Positions 8,349-17,559 of a stretch of DNA of 64,000 bases are shown here, piece by piece. The notes beneath the pieces were generated by a model, which was given only the letters and a program-made list of their open reading frames with translations, searched no databases and was not told the DNA's origin. The first letter of the stretch is position 1. Each line of letters starts with the position of its first letter. The stretch comes from Cellulomonas sp. URHD0024. Lineage in GTDB: Bacteria > Actinomycetota > Actinomycetes > Actinomycetales > Cellulomonadaceae. The stretch is taken from NCBI RefSeq assembly GCF_000426185.1, contig NZ_AUEW01000004.1, forward strand, positions 248,001 through 312,000, in the 5' to 3' direction. A program made the translations under genes and the position numbers.

Positions 8349-11300
8349 GAGCGACTCCCCGCCAGCAGGTCGGACAGGGCGACGACGAGCGCGACGGGCG
8401 GACGCCACGACACGACGCCGAACGGCACCCCGTCGACGGCTGGGGTCCCCGGGCCCGCCATCCCGCGCAGGAAAAGGTAGAGGCCTCCGCCGAGGTGCGT
8501 CGCGGGGTCGTAGGACGGCAGGCGCCAGCGCAGGTAGCGGTGCAGCGCCGCGGAGTAGAGCAGGAGCTGCAGGGGGTAGTGCGCGTCCATCATCGCGGCG
8601 CGGGTCGCCTCGGGGCGGTAGTGCCACATCGAGAGGGGCTCGTCGAACGCGCCCAGGCGGTTCGTCTTGTAGTCGACGACGAGGTAGCGGTGGCCTCCCG
8701 TGGCGTCGGGCACGCGCAGCACCGCGTCGATGGAACCCGTCAGGTAGCCCCGCAGGGGCGAGCCGAGCAGGGAGTCGAGGTGGTCGGCATAGGGCGCGAA
8801 CGGGTCGTCGGGCGGCAGGTGCTCGCGCAGCAGGTCCGCGACCGCGCGGATCGTCCGGGACGAGGGAGCGCGGCCGCCCGGCTGCTCGTCGCCGCCCGCC
8901 AGAGGAAGCTCGAAGTCGAGCTCGGCCAGCCGGTCGCGCGTGGCGATGTCGGCGAGCGTCAGGTCGCCCGCCAGCGGGCCGAGCGGTGTGCGCAGCGCGG
9001 GCAGCAGCGCCTCGGCCAGGTCGGGCGCGCCTGCCGCGGCGCACTGCTGGGCCAGCTCGGTGACGAGGTCCGGCACGGAGGTGTCGACGAGCTCCAGCAC
9101 CCGGTGCGCGAGCGTGCCGAAGAGCGTGCCGGCCGGGAGGTCGGCCATCGGGGACGCCAGGGCCCGCAACGCGGCCTCCCGGTCCGCCGCATACGCGACC
9201 CCGGGCTCGGCACCGACCCCCGCCGACTCGGGCTCGTCCTCGACTCCCGGCGCCTCGGGCTCGGACCCGACCCGCTTGGCGTCGTGAGCGGCAGCCGTGA
9301 GCGCGGAGTAGGAGGTGCGGCGCCAGACGACGTCCGGGCGGCGGCCGAGTCGTGCGGCGTGCAGGTCGACCGTGGGGGACACGGTGGGCGACCACGGCAG
9401 CGGCTCGGACGCCGACGTCACCACCTCCAGCGCGAACGCCTCGCCGGCCAACGTGCGCAGGGCGGCGGTCGTCTTGGCGTCGGTGGTCGACCTGACGAGC
9501 TCGTCGGGGTTCCCCGCCGCGTCACGACCGCCCAGCAGCAGGCGGGTGAGCGGCGCACGGACCGAGTTCCGCGACGGCGCCCACCAGGCGACGACCTGGC
9601 TGGTTGCCCGGGTGAGCGCGACGTACGCGAGGCGCAGGCTCTCGCCGGCGTCTGCCGCCGCGCCGGCCTTCGCCGCCTCGTCGTACCCCGGGCTGCCCTT
9701 GCCGCCGACGTGCAGGTACCGGCGGTCGTCGCGGTCGTAGCCGATCGTGGCGGGCGACTCCGGCACGAACTGGTCCCAGAGGTACGGGACGAGGACGACG
9801 GGGAACTGCAGCCCCTTGCTCGCGTGGATCGTGATCACCTGGACGGCCGCGGCGTCGGTCTCGAGGCGTCGGCTGCGCTCCTCGGTGTAGTCGCTGCCGG
9901 CCTCGTCGACGCGCCCACGCAGCCACTCGAGGAGCGCGGCCGGGCCGAGGCCGTCCTGCATGGCCGCGACGTGCAGCGCCTCTCCAACGTGCCGGACGTC
10001 CGTGAGCCGCCGTTCGCCGTCGGCCACCCGGACGAGCCGTTCCCGCAGGCCCGCGGCGGCAGTGGCCTCGAGCAGCGAGGCGACGCCGTGGTCGTCGAGC
10101 ACCCGCGACCAGGAACGCAACCGCGCGCCCAGCTGGTCGAGGTCCTCGTCGGACGCCGAGGCGAGCTCGGTGGCGGTCCAGCCGACGAAGGGCGTGAGGG
10201 CGGCAGCGGAGACGAAGCCGGCGACGCCGGGGCGGGCGAGCGCGGAGAGCAGGATGAGCCAGTCGCGGGCGGAGGGCGTGTCGAAGACGCTGGAGAGCAT
10301 CGAGATCACGGCCGGCACGCCCGCCGACGCGAGCGCGCGCTGGACGGCGACGGCGTGCGCGTTGACGCGGGTGAGAACGGCGATGTCACCCGGCTGGACC
10401 GGTCGCCAGCCGTCCCCGTCGGCGATCTGCTCGTCGCGGAGCGTGGACAGCACCTGCGCGGCGACGTCGGCGTGGATGAAGTCGCGGACCCGCGCGACGG
10501 GTGGGGTCTTGGCGTCGTCCGGTGCCTTCAGGGCTGCTCGGGTCACCTGCCGGATGCGGACGGCCGCGCCGCCGCTCAGGCGTCGGCCCGTGCGGGCGGG
10601 CTCGATCGGTCGGACGGTGATCCGGGGATCGCCCAGCGCGGTGCCGGTCAGGATCGGTGCGAGCCCGTCGAGCACCGCCGGGTCGGCGCGCCAGTTCCGG
10701 TGCAGGGTCTGCGTCGTCGCGTCGGCGCGGGCGCGCAGGTAGGTGGCGACGTCCGCGCCCCGGAACCGGTAGATCGCCTGCTTCGGGTCGCCGATCAGCA
10801 CGAGCGTGCGGTGCGCGTGGAAGGCGATCCGCAGGATGTCCCACTGCACCGGGTCGGTGTCCTGGAACTCGTCGACCATCACGACGCGGTACCGGGACCG
10901 GACGCGTTCCGCCGCGACCGGGCTGTCCGTGAGGGCGTCCCGCAGAAGCACCAGCAGGTCGTCGTAGTCGAGCACGTGCTGGGCGCGCTTGCGGCGCAGC
11001 AGCTCGGCGCGGGCAGCGACCGCCAGGCCGTAGGCATCCCTCGCACGAGACGCGTCCGGTGCGTCCGTCGGTTCCAGCCCGGCGGCCGAGTCGCTGATCG
11101 CCTCGTGCGCGATCCGCCGCGCCTCGGTCACGGTCAGCAGGGGCGCGGCGGTGTCCTTGTACTTGCGCAGGTAGAGGTCGTCGACCACCTCCGCCTCCAG
11201 GTCGGCGATGTCGGGGACCAGTCGCGCGTCGGGCTCGACGTCCCCGATGGTGCCGAGCGACACGAGCATCTGCTGGCAGAACCCGTGCGTCGTGGTGATC

Positions 11301-11647
11301 GTGGCGGCGTCGAACTCGGCCAAGGCGACGGTGAGGCGGGCCGCGCGCTCGGCGCGCTGCGATCCGGCGAGCAGGGTGATCACCGGATCGTCGTCCGGCA
11401 GGTCTCCCGTGCGCAGCGCCCGTTCGACCTCGACGAGCCGGTCGCGCACGCGCTCGCGCAGCTCCGAGGTGGCCAGCCGGCTGAACGTCACGAGCAGCAG
11501 CTCCGGCAGCCGCGCCACGCCCTCCGCCACGTACCGGGCCGCGAGGGAGGCGATCGTCGTCGTCTTGCCCGTCCCGGCGCTCGCCTCGAGCACGACCGTG
11601 CCGACCGGCAACGGGCCGCAGACGTCGAACGGGGCGGGCTCACTCAC
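8345..11647 (-). CDS. recB: Exodeoxyribonuclease V beta subunit
   Basis: A 1100-residue UvrD-type helicase with a C-terminal nuclease, the catalytic core of RecBCD double-strand break repair. Walker A EASAGTGKTTTIASL is at residues 21-35, the DEFQDTDPVQWDIL motif II is near residue 250, and the nuclease motif VDYKTNRLG is in the last 170 residues, preceded by GSIDAVLR. All nuclease acids and the lysine of the Mg site appear present, so it should be active. The start is the GTG of VSEPAPFDVCG, overlapping the recC stop as GTGA. The region near residue 800 (SEPEAPGVEDEPESAGVG) is a low-complexity linker. Confidence 0.94.
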   Translation of the reverse strand: MSEPAPFDVCGPLPVGTVVLEASAGTGKTTTIASLAARYVAEGVARLPELLLVTFSRLATSELRERVRDRLVEVERALRTGDLPDDDPVITLLAGSQRAERAARLTVALAEFDAATITTTHGFCQQMLVSLGTIGDVEPDARLVPDIADLEAEVVDDLYLRKYKDTAAPLLTVTEARRIAHEAISDSAAGLEPTDAPDASRARDAYGLAVAARAELLRRKRAQHVLDYDDLLVLLRDALTDSPVAAERVRSRYRVVMVDEFQDTDPVQWDILRIAFHAHRTLVLIGDPKQAIYRFRGADVATYLRARADATTQTLHRNWRADPAVLDGLAPILTGTALGDPRITVRPIEPARTGRRLSGGAAVRIRQVTRAALKAPDDAKTPPVARVRDFIHADVAAQVLSTLRDEQIADGDGWRPVQPGDIAVLTRVNAHAVAVQRALASAGVPAVISMLSSVFDTPSARDWLILLSALARPGVAGFVSAAALTPFVGWTATELASASDEDLDQLGARLRSWSRVLDDHGVASLLEATAAAGLRERLVRVADGERRLTDVRHVGEALHVAAMQDGLGPAALLEWLRGRVDEAGSDYTEERSRRLETDAAAVQVITIHASKGLQFPVVLVPYLWDQFVPESPATIGYDRDDRRYLHVGGKGSPGYDEAAKAGAAADAGESLRLAYVALTRATSQVVAWWAPSRNSVRAPLTRLLLGGRDAAGNPDELVRSTTDAKTTAALRTLAGEAFALEVVTSASEPLPWSPTVSPTVDLHAARLGRRPDVVWRRTSYSALTAAAHDAKRVGSEPEAPGVEDEPESAGVGAEPGVAYAADREAALRALASPMADLPAGTLFGTLAHRVLELVDTSVPDLVTELAQQCAAAGAPDLAEALLPALRTPLGPLAGDLTLADIATRDRLAELDFELPLAGGDEQPGGRAPSSRTIRAVADLLREHLPPDDPFAPYADHLDSLLGSPLRGYLTGSIDAVLRVPDATGGHRYLVVDYKTNRLGAFDEPLSMWHYRPEATRAAMMDAHYPLQLLLYSAALHRYLRWRLPSYDPATHLGGGLYLFLRGMAGPGTPAVDGVPFGVVSWRPPVALVVALSDLLAGSRS

Positions 11648-14600
11648 GCGAACGCCACCTCCTCGTGCGCGACGACGGCCGACCACAGCGCCACCGACAG
11701 GGCACCGAACTCCAGCGCGGGGAGCCGGTCGAACGTGAACGGGTCGCCGAACGCGAGCAGGAGGTAGGGGTCGACGGACTCGAAGCCACCGCGCCCGGCC
11801 TCGGCGTCGGCGGCCGTTCCGAGCTCGGTCCGGGCCGCGTCGAGGGCGTCCGACTCGTCACCCCCGCCCACGCGGTGGTGGGCGTACGCGTAGCTCGCCC
11901 CGAGCGGGAGCGGGAGCGGGGCGCACAGCGCCTGGTCGCGCAGGGCGACGAGGCCGGCGAGCATCGTGCGGGCGTCGTGCGCCGGGGGAGCGGTGAGCAT
12001 CGCGACCCGGGACCGCAGCCCCACGCCGCGGCCGACGGTCGCCGCGGTGAACGTGCGGTCCGGGAACGCCGCGGTCAGCGCGAGCAGCTGGACCCATGCG
12101 CGCAGCCGGTGCTTGGGGCCGAGGCGTGAGAACACCGTGCGGACCAGGACGTCGCCGCGCAGGCCGTTGACCGTGCCCGTGACCGCGCGGCCGTCGGGCA
12201 GCGGGACCGTGACGTCCACGCTGACGGCCGGATCGACCAGGTACCGCTCCGACGCCGCGAGCAGCGGCTCGACCTGGGCCTGAAGAGCGGCGAGGGCGGC
12301 TCCGCCCAAGGTCGCAGGCGGCATGTGACCTCGGCGGCGCTCGGCGGCCGCCGCGTCGCTCAGGGGCACACCCTTCAGCGCGGCCTGCAGCAGCCGGTCG
12401 CCTATGGGCCACTTCTCGAGCCCGCCGAGCTCGAGCGGCAGGCGGTCGTCGAGCTGCGCCTCGTCGCCGGGCAGGCTGGCGCCGAGCCGGCCCCGGACGA
12501 ACGCGCGGACGGGATGCTCGAGGGCCGAGGCGAGGTCGTCGAGGTCGATCGTGTCGCCCGGAGGTGGCGCGAGCGGCGTCGCGACGAACGGCGGCGCGGC
12601 CGGCCGGGTGCCACGGCCGGCGACCGCTGCGGCGAGGTCGAGGACGTCGAAGCTGAACGCGTCGGGACGCCCGAGCGCGCCGGTCACGAAGTTCCGCTCG
12701 TCGACCGTCTGGAGGGGATGGCGCACCACGCGTTCCCCGGCGTCGCCCTCGGTGGCCGCGTCCAGGGCGTCGAGCAGCTCGCCGACGGGTACGGCGGGCG
12801 GCCGGGCGGCGCCGGTGCGCTCGTCGGCGCCCGAGTACAGGACGACCAGGTGCTCCTGCGCGCTGGTCACGGCGTCGAGGAAGAGCTGACGGTCCTCCTG
12901 CCGGGCGTCGCGCTCACCGACGAGGGGGTCCCGGGCGAGGATGTCGTCGCCGTCCTTGCCCGACCCGCGGGGGAACGCGCCGTCGTCCATGCCCAGCAAC
13001 GCGACCACCCGGTGCGGCACGGCGCGCATCGGCGCCAGCGAGCAGACGGTCAGGGCGCCGGTCCGGAAGCCCGACCGGGTCGGGCGGCCGACGAGCTGCG
13101 GCTCCAGCAGCGCCACCACGTCGGGCAGCCGGAGCGTCGATCCACCGGCCGCGTCGCGCGCCGCAGCGAGCACACGAGCGGCCTCCGCCTGCTGCCAGCG
13201 ATCCGCCGGGGCGACATCCGTGAGCAGGACGACGGCACGGTCGAGCGCGTCGAACCACTCGGGTGCCGGGTGGGCGCCGGACAGGACGGCGAGCGTGCCG
13301 GCGAGCCGGTCGACGAGCTCGGCCAGTCGCCCGACCAGGTCGACGTCGGTCGATCCGACGTCGTCGACCGGCAGGACGGTGCCGACGAACCTCTGGTCCT
13401 CCTCGGCCATCGCGACCCCGAGCAGGAGGCGGTCGAGGGCCGTCGACCAGGTGCCCTGCGCCAACGAGCCCAGCTGGTACCTCTCACGTCGCGCGAGGTC
13501 CTCGCCCCAGCGGACCCCCGACTCGATCGCCCAGGTGCGGATGCGGTCCAGCGACTCGTCGTCGAACCCGAACCGGCGGCGCACGGGCGCCTGGCCCGCG
13601 AGGTCGACCACCGCCGACGCCCCGACCCGCGAGTCGGCGAGCTCGAGAAGCGTGGCGACGACGGCCAGCACGGGGTTCGCTCGTGCCGGCGCACGGTCGG
13701 CGATCCGCACCCGGAGCGTGCGGCCGGGGTGCTCGGGCGCGTCGTCGTCGGTGCCCGCGGCCGGACCGAACGCCGCCTCCACGAGCGGGGCGAACGCCTC
13801 GACGTCGGGGCACATGACGATGACGTCTCGCGGTTCGAGGGTCGGGTCGTCGGCGAGCAGGCCGACGACGACCTCGCGGAGCACCTCGACCTGGCGGGAG
13901 CGGCCGTGGCAGGCGTGCACCTGGACGGAGCGGTCGGTCGGGTCGAGCACTCGAGGAGGACTGTCGGTGCGGTCCTCGGCGATCCGGCGCTGGAGCGCAC
14001 CGAGCGCGCTGTCCGGCCGTGCGGCGGAGGGGAGCACCGTGACCTCGGGCTGCAGTGCCAGGACGCGCGTGCCGAGCTCGACGGCGTCACCGGCCATCGA
14101 TGCCAGCAGGGGGTGACGCGCGACACCGGGCAGCGACGACCGACGCGGCCCCGCCGTGCGCAGCCGGCTCCACAGCGCCAGGGACGGCTGCGGCAGCCAC
14201 AGGTGGACCTCGCGGTGCATCGCGAGCGCGTCAAGCACCCGCAGCTGGCCGTCGGGCAGCGCGGTCGGCCCGAACACCGACAGGCGCAGCGGCAGGTCGA
14301 CGGTCGAGGGGTCCGCCCGCAGCCGTTCCACCACCTCGTCGAGCCGCTCAGCGGGCGCCGGCACCTCGATGGCGTCGTGCACGCGGCGCCACAGTGCGGC
14401 CTGCCAGGCCAGGTCGTCGGGAAGCGCCTCTCCGAGTCCGTCTTCGTGGCGACCCTGCGCCCAGGCACGCAGCATCGCCGGTCTCTGGGTGTCGTACGAG
14501 CCGAACAGCCGGGCCAGCCGGTGCGCGAGGCGGAACCGGCGGCTTCGTCGGACCTCGTCGGACTCCGTACCGAGGTAGCGGCGGACCACGGCCAGCCAGC

Positions 14601-14973
14601 TCTCGTCGAGGTGCGCGTCGAGCGTCGCAAGGACGTGCCAGGGGAGGCGTTCCGGACTCCACGGATCCTCGTCGGCGCCGCGCGAGAGGGCGTCCGACAC
14701 CAAGCGGGACGGCGACGGGAACAGCACGTTGGCGCAGATGCCGTCGCCGGCGTCGGTGCCGAGCCGGTGCGAGAGCCGCTGCGCGACCCACCGCTCGACG
14801 CCGCGCGTCGGCACCGCGACGACGTCGGGGGCGAAAGGGTCGGCCGGCGCGGTCGCGAGGATCCCGGCGAGCGCGTCGACGAGCACGTCCGTTCGCTCGG
14901 CCACGTGCACCCGCAGACCAGTCACGTCCGGCACTCTAGCCAGGGCCGCCAACAGGAGCCGCCGGTCCTCCAC
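11644..14973 (-). CDS. recC: Exodeoxyribonuclease V gamma subunit
   Basis: A 1109-residue RecC, the subunit that scans for the recombination hotspot and holds the other two together. It resembles a helicase fold without a working Walker A motif. Recognisable parts are LRVHVAERTDVLVDALAGIL near the N-terminus, the DVIVMCPDVEAFAPLVEAAFG segment, and RAVPHRVVALLGMDDGAFPR. The GTG at 14973 is preceded by TAGGAG 6 nt upstream; a second GTG 16 codons in (14925) would match the usual RecC N-terminus better but has no ribosome site. recC is first in a three-gene unit joined by 4-nt overlaps. No LexA box was seen upstream. Confidence 0.9.
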   Translation of the reverse strand: MEDRRLLLAALARVPDVTGLRVHVAERTDVLVDALAGILATAPADPFAPDVVAVPTRGVERWVAQRLSHRLGTDAGDGICANVLFPSPSRLVSDALSRGADEDPWSPERLPWHVLATLDAHLDESWLAVVRRYLGTESDEVRRSRRFRLAHRLARLFGSYDTQRPAMLRAWAQGRHEDGLGEALPDDLAWQAALWRRVHDAIEVPAPAERLDEVVERLRADPSTVDLPLRLSVFGPTALPDGQLRVLDALAMHREVHLWLPQPSLALWSRLRTAGPRRSSLPGVARHPLLASMAGDAVELGTRVLALQPEVTVLPSAARPDSALGALQRRIAEDRTDSPPRVLDPTDRSVQVHACHGRSRQVEVLREVVVGLLADDPTLEPRDVIVMCPDVEAFAPLVEAAFGPAAGTDDDAPEHPGRTLRVRIADRAPARANPVLAVVATLLELADSRVGASAVVDLAGQAPVRRRFGFDDESLDRIRTWAIESGVRWGEDLARRERYQLGSLAQGTWSTALDRLLLGVAMAEEDQRFVGTVLPVDDVGSTDVDLVGRLAELVDRLAGTLAVLSGAHPAPEWFDALDRAVVLLTDVAPADRWQQAEAARVLAAARDAAGGSTLRLPDVVALLEPQLVGRPTRSGFRTGALTVCSLAPMRAVPHRVVALLGMDDGAFPRGSGKDGDDILARDPLVGERDARQEDRQLFLDAVTSAQEHLVVLYSGADERTGAARPPAVPVGELLDALDAATEGDAGERVVRHPLQTVDERNFVTGALGRPDAFSFDVLDLAAAVAGRGTRPAAPPFVATPLAPPPGDTIDLDDLASALEHPVRAFVRGRLGASLPGDEAQLDDRLPLELGGLEKWPIGDRLLQAALKGVPLSDAAAAERRRGHMPPATLGGAALAALQAQVEPLLAASERYLVDPAVSVDVTVPLPDGRAVTGTVNGLRGDVLVRTVFSRLGPKHRLRAWVQLLALTAAFPDRTFTAATVGRGVGLRSRVAMLTAPPAHDARTMLAGLVALRDQALCAPLPLPLGASYAYAHHRVGGGDESDALDAARTELGTAADAEAGRGGFESVDPYLLLAFGDPFTFDRLPALEFGALSVALWSAVVAHEEVAFA

Positions 14974-15027
14974 ACGAGGCTCCTACCAGCGGAAAGACCT
15001 GTCCGAGCTGCCTCGACCCGACGTGCG

Positions 15028-15064
15028 GCGTGGCGCCCGGCCCGGGGGAGCGGGCGCCACGCCC
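15028..15064. terminator. 13-bp GC-rich hairpin
   Basis: GGCGTGGCGCCCG and CGGGCGCCACGCC pair perfectly around an 11-nt loop. It lies 8 bp past the hydrolase stop, on that gene's downstream side, and before recC, so it likely separates the two minus-strand units. It has no T-tract. Confidence 0.55.
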
Positions 15065-15071
15065 CGTCGCC

Positions 15072-15896
15072 TCACGACCGGATGAACTCGAGCAGGTCGG
15101 CGTTGATGGTCGCAGCCTGCGTGGTCGGCATCCCGTGCGGGAAGCCCGCGTAGGTCGTGAGCGTCCCGTTCTGCAGGAGTGCAGCCGACAGGGGAGCGGA
15201 GTCGTCGTAGGGGACGACCTGGTCGTCGTCACCGTGCATGACCAGCGTGGGGACGGTGATGGCGCGCAGGTCCTCCGTGAAGTCCGTCTGCGAGAAGGCG
15301 ACGATGCCGTCGTAGTGCGCCTTGGCGCCGCCCATCATCCCCTGGCGCCACCAGTTCGCGATGATCGCCTCGACCGGCTCGACGCCGTCTCGGTTGAAGC
15401 CGTAGAACGGGCCGGACGGCAGGTCGCGGTAGAACGCCGACCGGTTGGTGGCCACCTGCTCCTGGAGCCCGTCGAACACGGCCTTGGGCAGCCCGCCGGG
15501 GTTCGACTCCGTCTGCACCATGATCGGCGGCACGGCGGCGATGAGCACGGCCTTGGCCACGCGGCTCTCGCCGTGCCGGGCGATGTAGTGGACGACCTCG
15601 CCGCCGCCGGTCGAGTGACCGACGTGGACCGCGTCGTGCAGGTCGAGGTGCGCGGTCAACGCCGCCAGGTCGTCCGCGTAGTGGTCCATGTCGTGGCCGT
15701 CGGAGGTCTGGGTCGAGCGACCGTGCCCGCGACGGTCGTGGGCGATCACGCGGTAGCCGTGGTCGAGGAAGAACAGCAGCTGGGCGTCCCAGTCGTCGCT
15801 CGACAGCGGCCAGCCGTGGCTGAACACGATCGGCTGGCCCGAGCCCCAGTCCTTGTAGAAGATCTCGACGCCGTCGGTGGTGGTGATCGTGCCCAT
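15072..15896 (-). CDS. Alpha/beta hydrolase, cofactor-free haloperoxidase type
   Basis: A 274-residue alpha/beta hydrolase of the non-haem chloroperoxidase/esterase group. The nucleophile is Ser95 in GHSTGGGE, the oxyanion segment is [11 protein letters not shown], the acid lies in [11 protein letters not shown], and the base His in [10 protein letters not shown]. The HDRRGHGRS strand is a hallmark of the group. Members hydrolyse small esters and can make peracids from acetate and peroxide; the natural substrate is usually unknown. There is no signal peptide, so it acts in the cytoplasm. A ribosome site GGAG precedes the ATG. Confidence 0.88.
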   Translation of the reverse strand: MGTITTTDGVEIFYKDWGSGQPIVFSHGWPLSSDDWDAQLLFFLDHGYRVIAHDRRGHGRSTQTSDGHDMDHYADDLAALTAHLDLHDAVHVGHSTGGGEVVHYIARHGESRVAKAVLIAAVPPIMVQTESNPGGLPKAVFDGLQEQVATNRSAFYRDLPSGPFYGFNRDGVEPVEAIIANWWRQGMMGGAKAHYDGIVAFSQTDFTEDLRAITVPTLVMHGDDDQVVPYDDSAPLSAALLQNGTLTTYAGFPHGMPTTQAATINADLLEFIRS

Positions 15897-16003
15897 GCCG
15901 GGGACTCCTTCGGGTAGGTGTCCCGGACACTACGGACGATTCCGACGCCGCGCGAACTATTCGCGTGACCTCAACGTGAACGCTCGACGTAGGACGGGGG
16001 GCG

Positions 16004-16312
16004 TCAGCGTTCGATCCGCGCGCGGCCCAGGGCGACGAGCCGGCCGACGTTGAGCGTCCAGCCGACTCCGAACACCCTCGGGTTGAAGAGCCGGGTGCTC
16101 GACGGGTTCCACATCCGCTCCTTGACCCGCTCGAGGGTCGGGAAGCGCAGGTCGTACGGGACGAAGCCGACGACGACGCCGTTCCAGGTCCTGTCCTGCG
16201 GTGGCGTCCGCACCTCCTTGACCACTGCCGCCACCAGCAACGCGTACGAGATCAGCTTGAGCGCGCGTCGGAGGTTCAGCGATCGCTTCGTGCGTTCCTC
16301 GGGTGTGGTCAT
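16004..16312 (-). CDS. DUF5808 protein
   Basis: A 102-residue protein matching the DUF5808 pattern, in which the conserved part reads WNGVVVGFVPYDLRFPT, then WNP, then a C-terminal FGVGWTLNVGRL. A short hydrophobic stretch (LKLISYALLVAAVV) near residue 25 may dip into the membrane. The family is common in actinobacteria and its role is unknown. The gene is divergent from the small membrane protein gene starting at 16466. Confidence 0.7.
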   Translation of the reverse strand: MTTPEERTKRSLNLRRALKLISYALLVAAVVKEVRTPPQDRTWNGVVVGFVPYDLRFPTLERVKERMWNPSSTRLFNPRVFGVGWTLNVGRLVALGRARIER

Positions 16313-16465
16313 CTCGACTCCTTGGTCCGCTGCGGCTGCTCGTCACCCGACAGCGTGCCGCAGTTCCGGCGAGGAGGAAACCGCTGGTCGACCAGCCGTG
16401 GACGCCGGTGGGTCGCTACTGTCGCGGTAGGCGGGCACGCCGCCGAGTCGGGGGGATTCGAGCCG

Positions 16466-16876
16466 ATGGTGACATCGAGCCGGCTGGTGGACGCTCGTAC
16501 CGAGCGGGTCGCACCGTGGGCCTACGGCTGGTGGGTGCTCGTGGGCGCCCTGACGGGGATCGGTGTCGCCGGCGCGCTCACGGTCGGCGCCGCGTTCCTC
16601 GCGCTCGCCCTGGTGCTGGCCGTGGTCGGGGTGCTCGTGGCCAGGCTGCGGAACCGGTCGGCGCTCGGCGTCGTCGGTGGGCTCGCCGTCGCACCGCTGT
16701 ACGTCGCATGGCTCAACCGCGGGGGGCCGGGTCGGGTGTGCACCGTGTCGGCGACCCAGACCACCTGCCTGGACGCGTGGAGCCCCTGGCCGTTCCTCGC
16801 GGTCGGCCTCGCGCTAGTCGTCGGGTGTGCCGTTCTGGTCGGCAGGCCGGGCCATCACCAGCGGCAGGATCACTGA
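16466..16876 (+). CDS. Small membrane protein
   Basis: A 136-residue protein with four likely membrane segments (WWVLVGALTGIGVAGALTVG, FLALALVLAVVGVLVA, LGVVGGLAVAPLYVAWL, WPFLAVGLALVVGCAVLV). The loop before the last one holds two cysteines that may form a disulfide (GRVCTVSATQTTCLDAWSPW). No family is recognised beyond this layout. The ATG at 16466 was chosen over an upstream in-frame ATG at 16322 because the extra 48 residues are Arg/Ser-rich and overlap the divergent promoter region. Its 3' end overlaps the convergent TetR gene by 63 bp. Confidence 0.65.
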   Translation: MVTSSRLVDARTERVAPWAYGWWVLVGALTGIGVAGALTVGAAFLALALVLAVVGVLVARLRNRSALGVVGGLAVAPLYVAWLNRGGPGRVCTVSATQTTCLDAWSPWPFLAVGLALVVGCAVLVGRPGHHQRQDH

Positions 16877-17437
16877 GTCGATCATGCTGACGACGAACTC
16901 GTCGTCGACCTTCAGGCCGGCGACCAGCTTGCGGTAGGAGATCATCGCGGGCGCGACGGCGGACACGATGTCGAGGTCGACGTCCGGCCGAAGCTCGCCG
17001 CGGGCCTGCGCGCGTTCGAGCAGCCCACGCATGAGCCGCACGCGTGAACGCACGAACTGCTCGTGGAACACCGCCGCGACCTCGGGGTTCTCCCGGACCG
17101 CGGACATGATGCCGGACATGAGCTCGGTGGCGTCGTCGGTGGGGCGGCCGAAGCGGACGGCCAGCAGGTCGCCGCGCAGCGAGCCGGTGTCGGGGATCTC
17201 GTCGACGGTCGCCGACATGCCGCGCGAGCAGACGACGGCCTCGACGGTGAGCTGGACCTTGGACGGCCAGCGTCGGTAGACGGTGGCCTTGCCGGCGCCC
17301 GCGCGATCGGCGACCGCGTCCATCGTCATGCCGTCGAAACCGCGCTCCACGAGCAGCTCGCGGGCGGCCTCGAGGATCGCGTCGTCCTTCGACTCGTCGC
17401 GGCGTCTGCCCGGGCGTCGCGCAACCGTCGTGTCCAC
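16814..17437 (-). CDS. TetR-family repressor of the adjacent exporter
   Basis: A 207-residue TetR regulator. The N-terminal DNA-binding part is AILEAARELLVERGFDGMTMDAVADRAGAGKATVYRRWPSK (residues 20-60), the classic TetR helix-turn-helix ending in VYRRWPSK. The C-terminal ligand domain is diverged, as usual. It is divergent from a drug exporter gene, a typical pairing in which the repressor controls both genes and is released by the exported drug. The arrangement of operator candidates between them supports this. Confidence 0.9.
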   Translation of the reverse strand: MDTTVARRPGRRRDESKDDAILEAARELLVERGFDGMTMDAVADRAGAGKATVYRRWPSKVQLTVEAVVCSRGMSATVDEIPDTGSLRGDLLAVRFGRPTDDATELMSGIMSAVRENPEVAAVFHEQFVRSRVRLMRGLLERAQARGELRPDVDLDIVSAVAPAMISYRKLVAGLKVDDEFVVSMIDSVILPLVMARPADQNGTPDD

Positions 17438-17491
17438 ATGACCCCTTCGTCGACGCCCAGCACTCGATGACAGATGTAACGATACCCGGGG

Positions 17492-17519
17492 GTTCCGGAA
17501 CTGGCGAGTTCTGTATTAG
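17492..17519. promoter_or_regulatory. Candidate TetR operator and exporter promoter
   Basis: Between the divergent starts lie two overlapping inverted repeats: GTTCCGGAAC (17492-17501) and GAACT-GGCG-AGTTC (17498-17511). TATTAG at 17514-17519 is a plausible -10 for the exporter gene. A repressor on the repeats would cover the -35 to -10 space. No experimental support is available. Confidence 0.5.
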
Positions 17520-17559
17520 TGTCGAACCACCGACCCCGACGTCCCCCCGGAGCACCACC

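Noticed and set aside
8495..11767. A 1090-residue plus-strand frame opposite recB
   Set aside because: It has no domain signs, and the minus strand carries a complete RecB in the same place.
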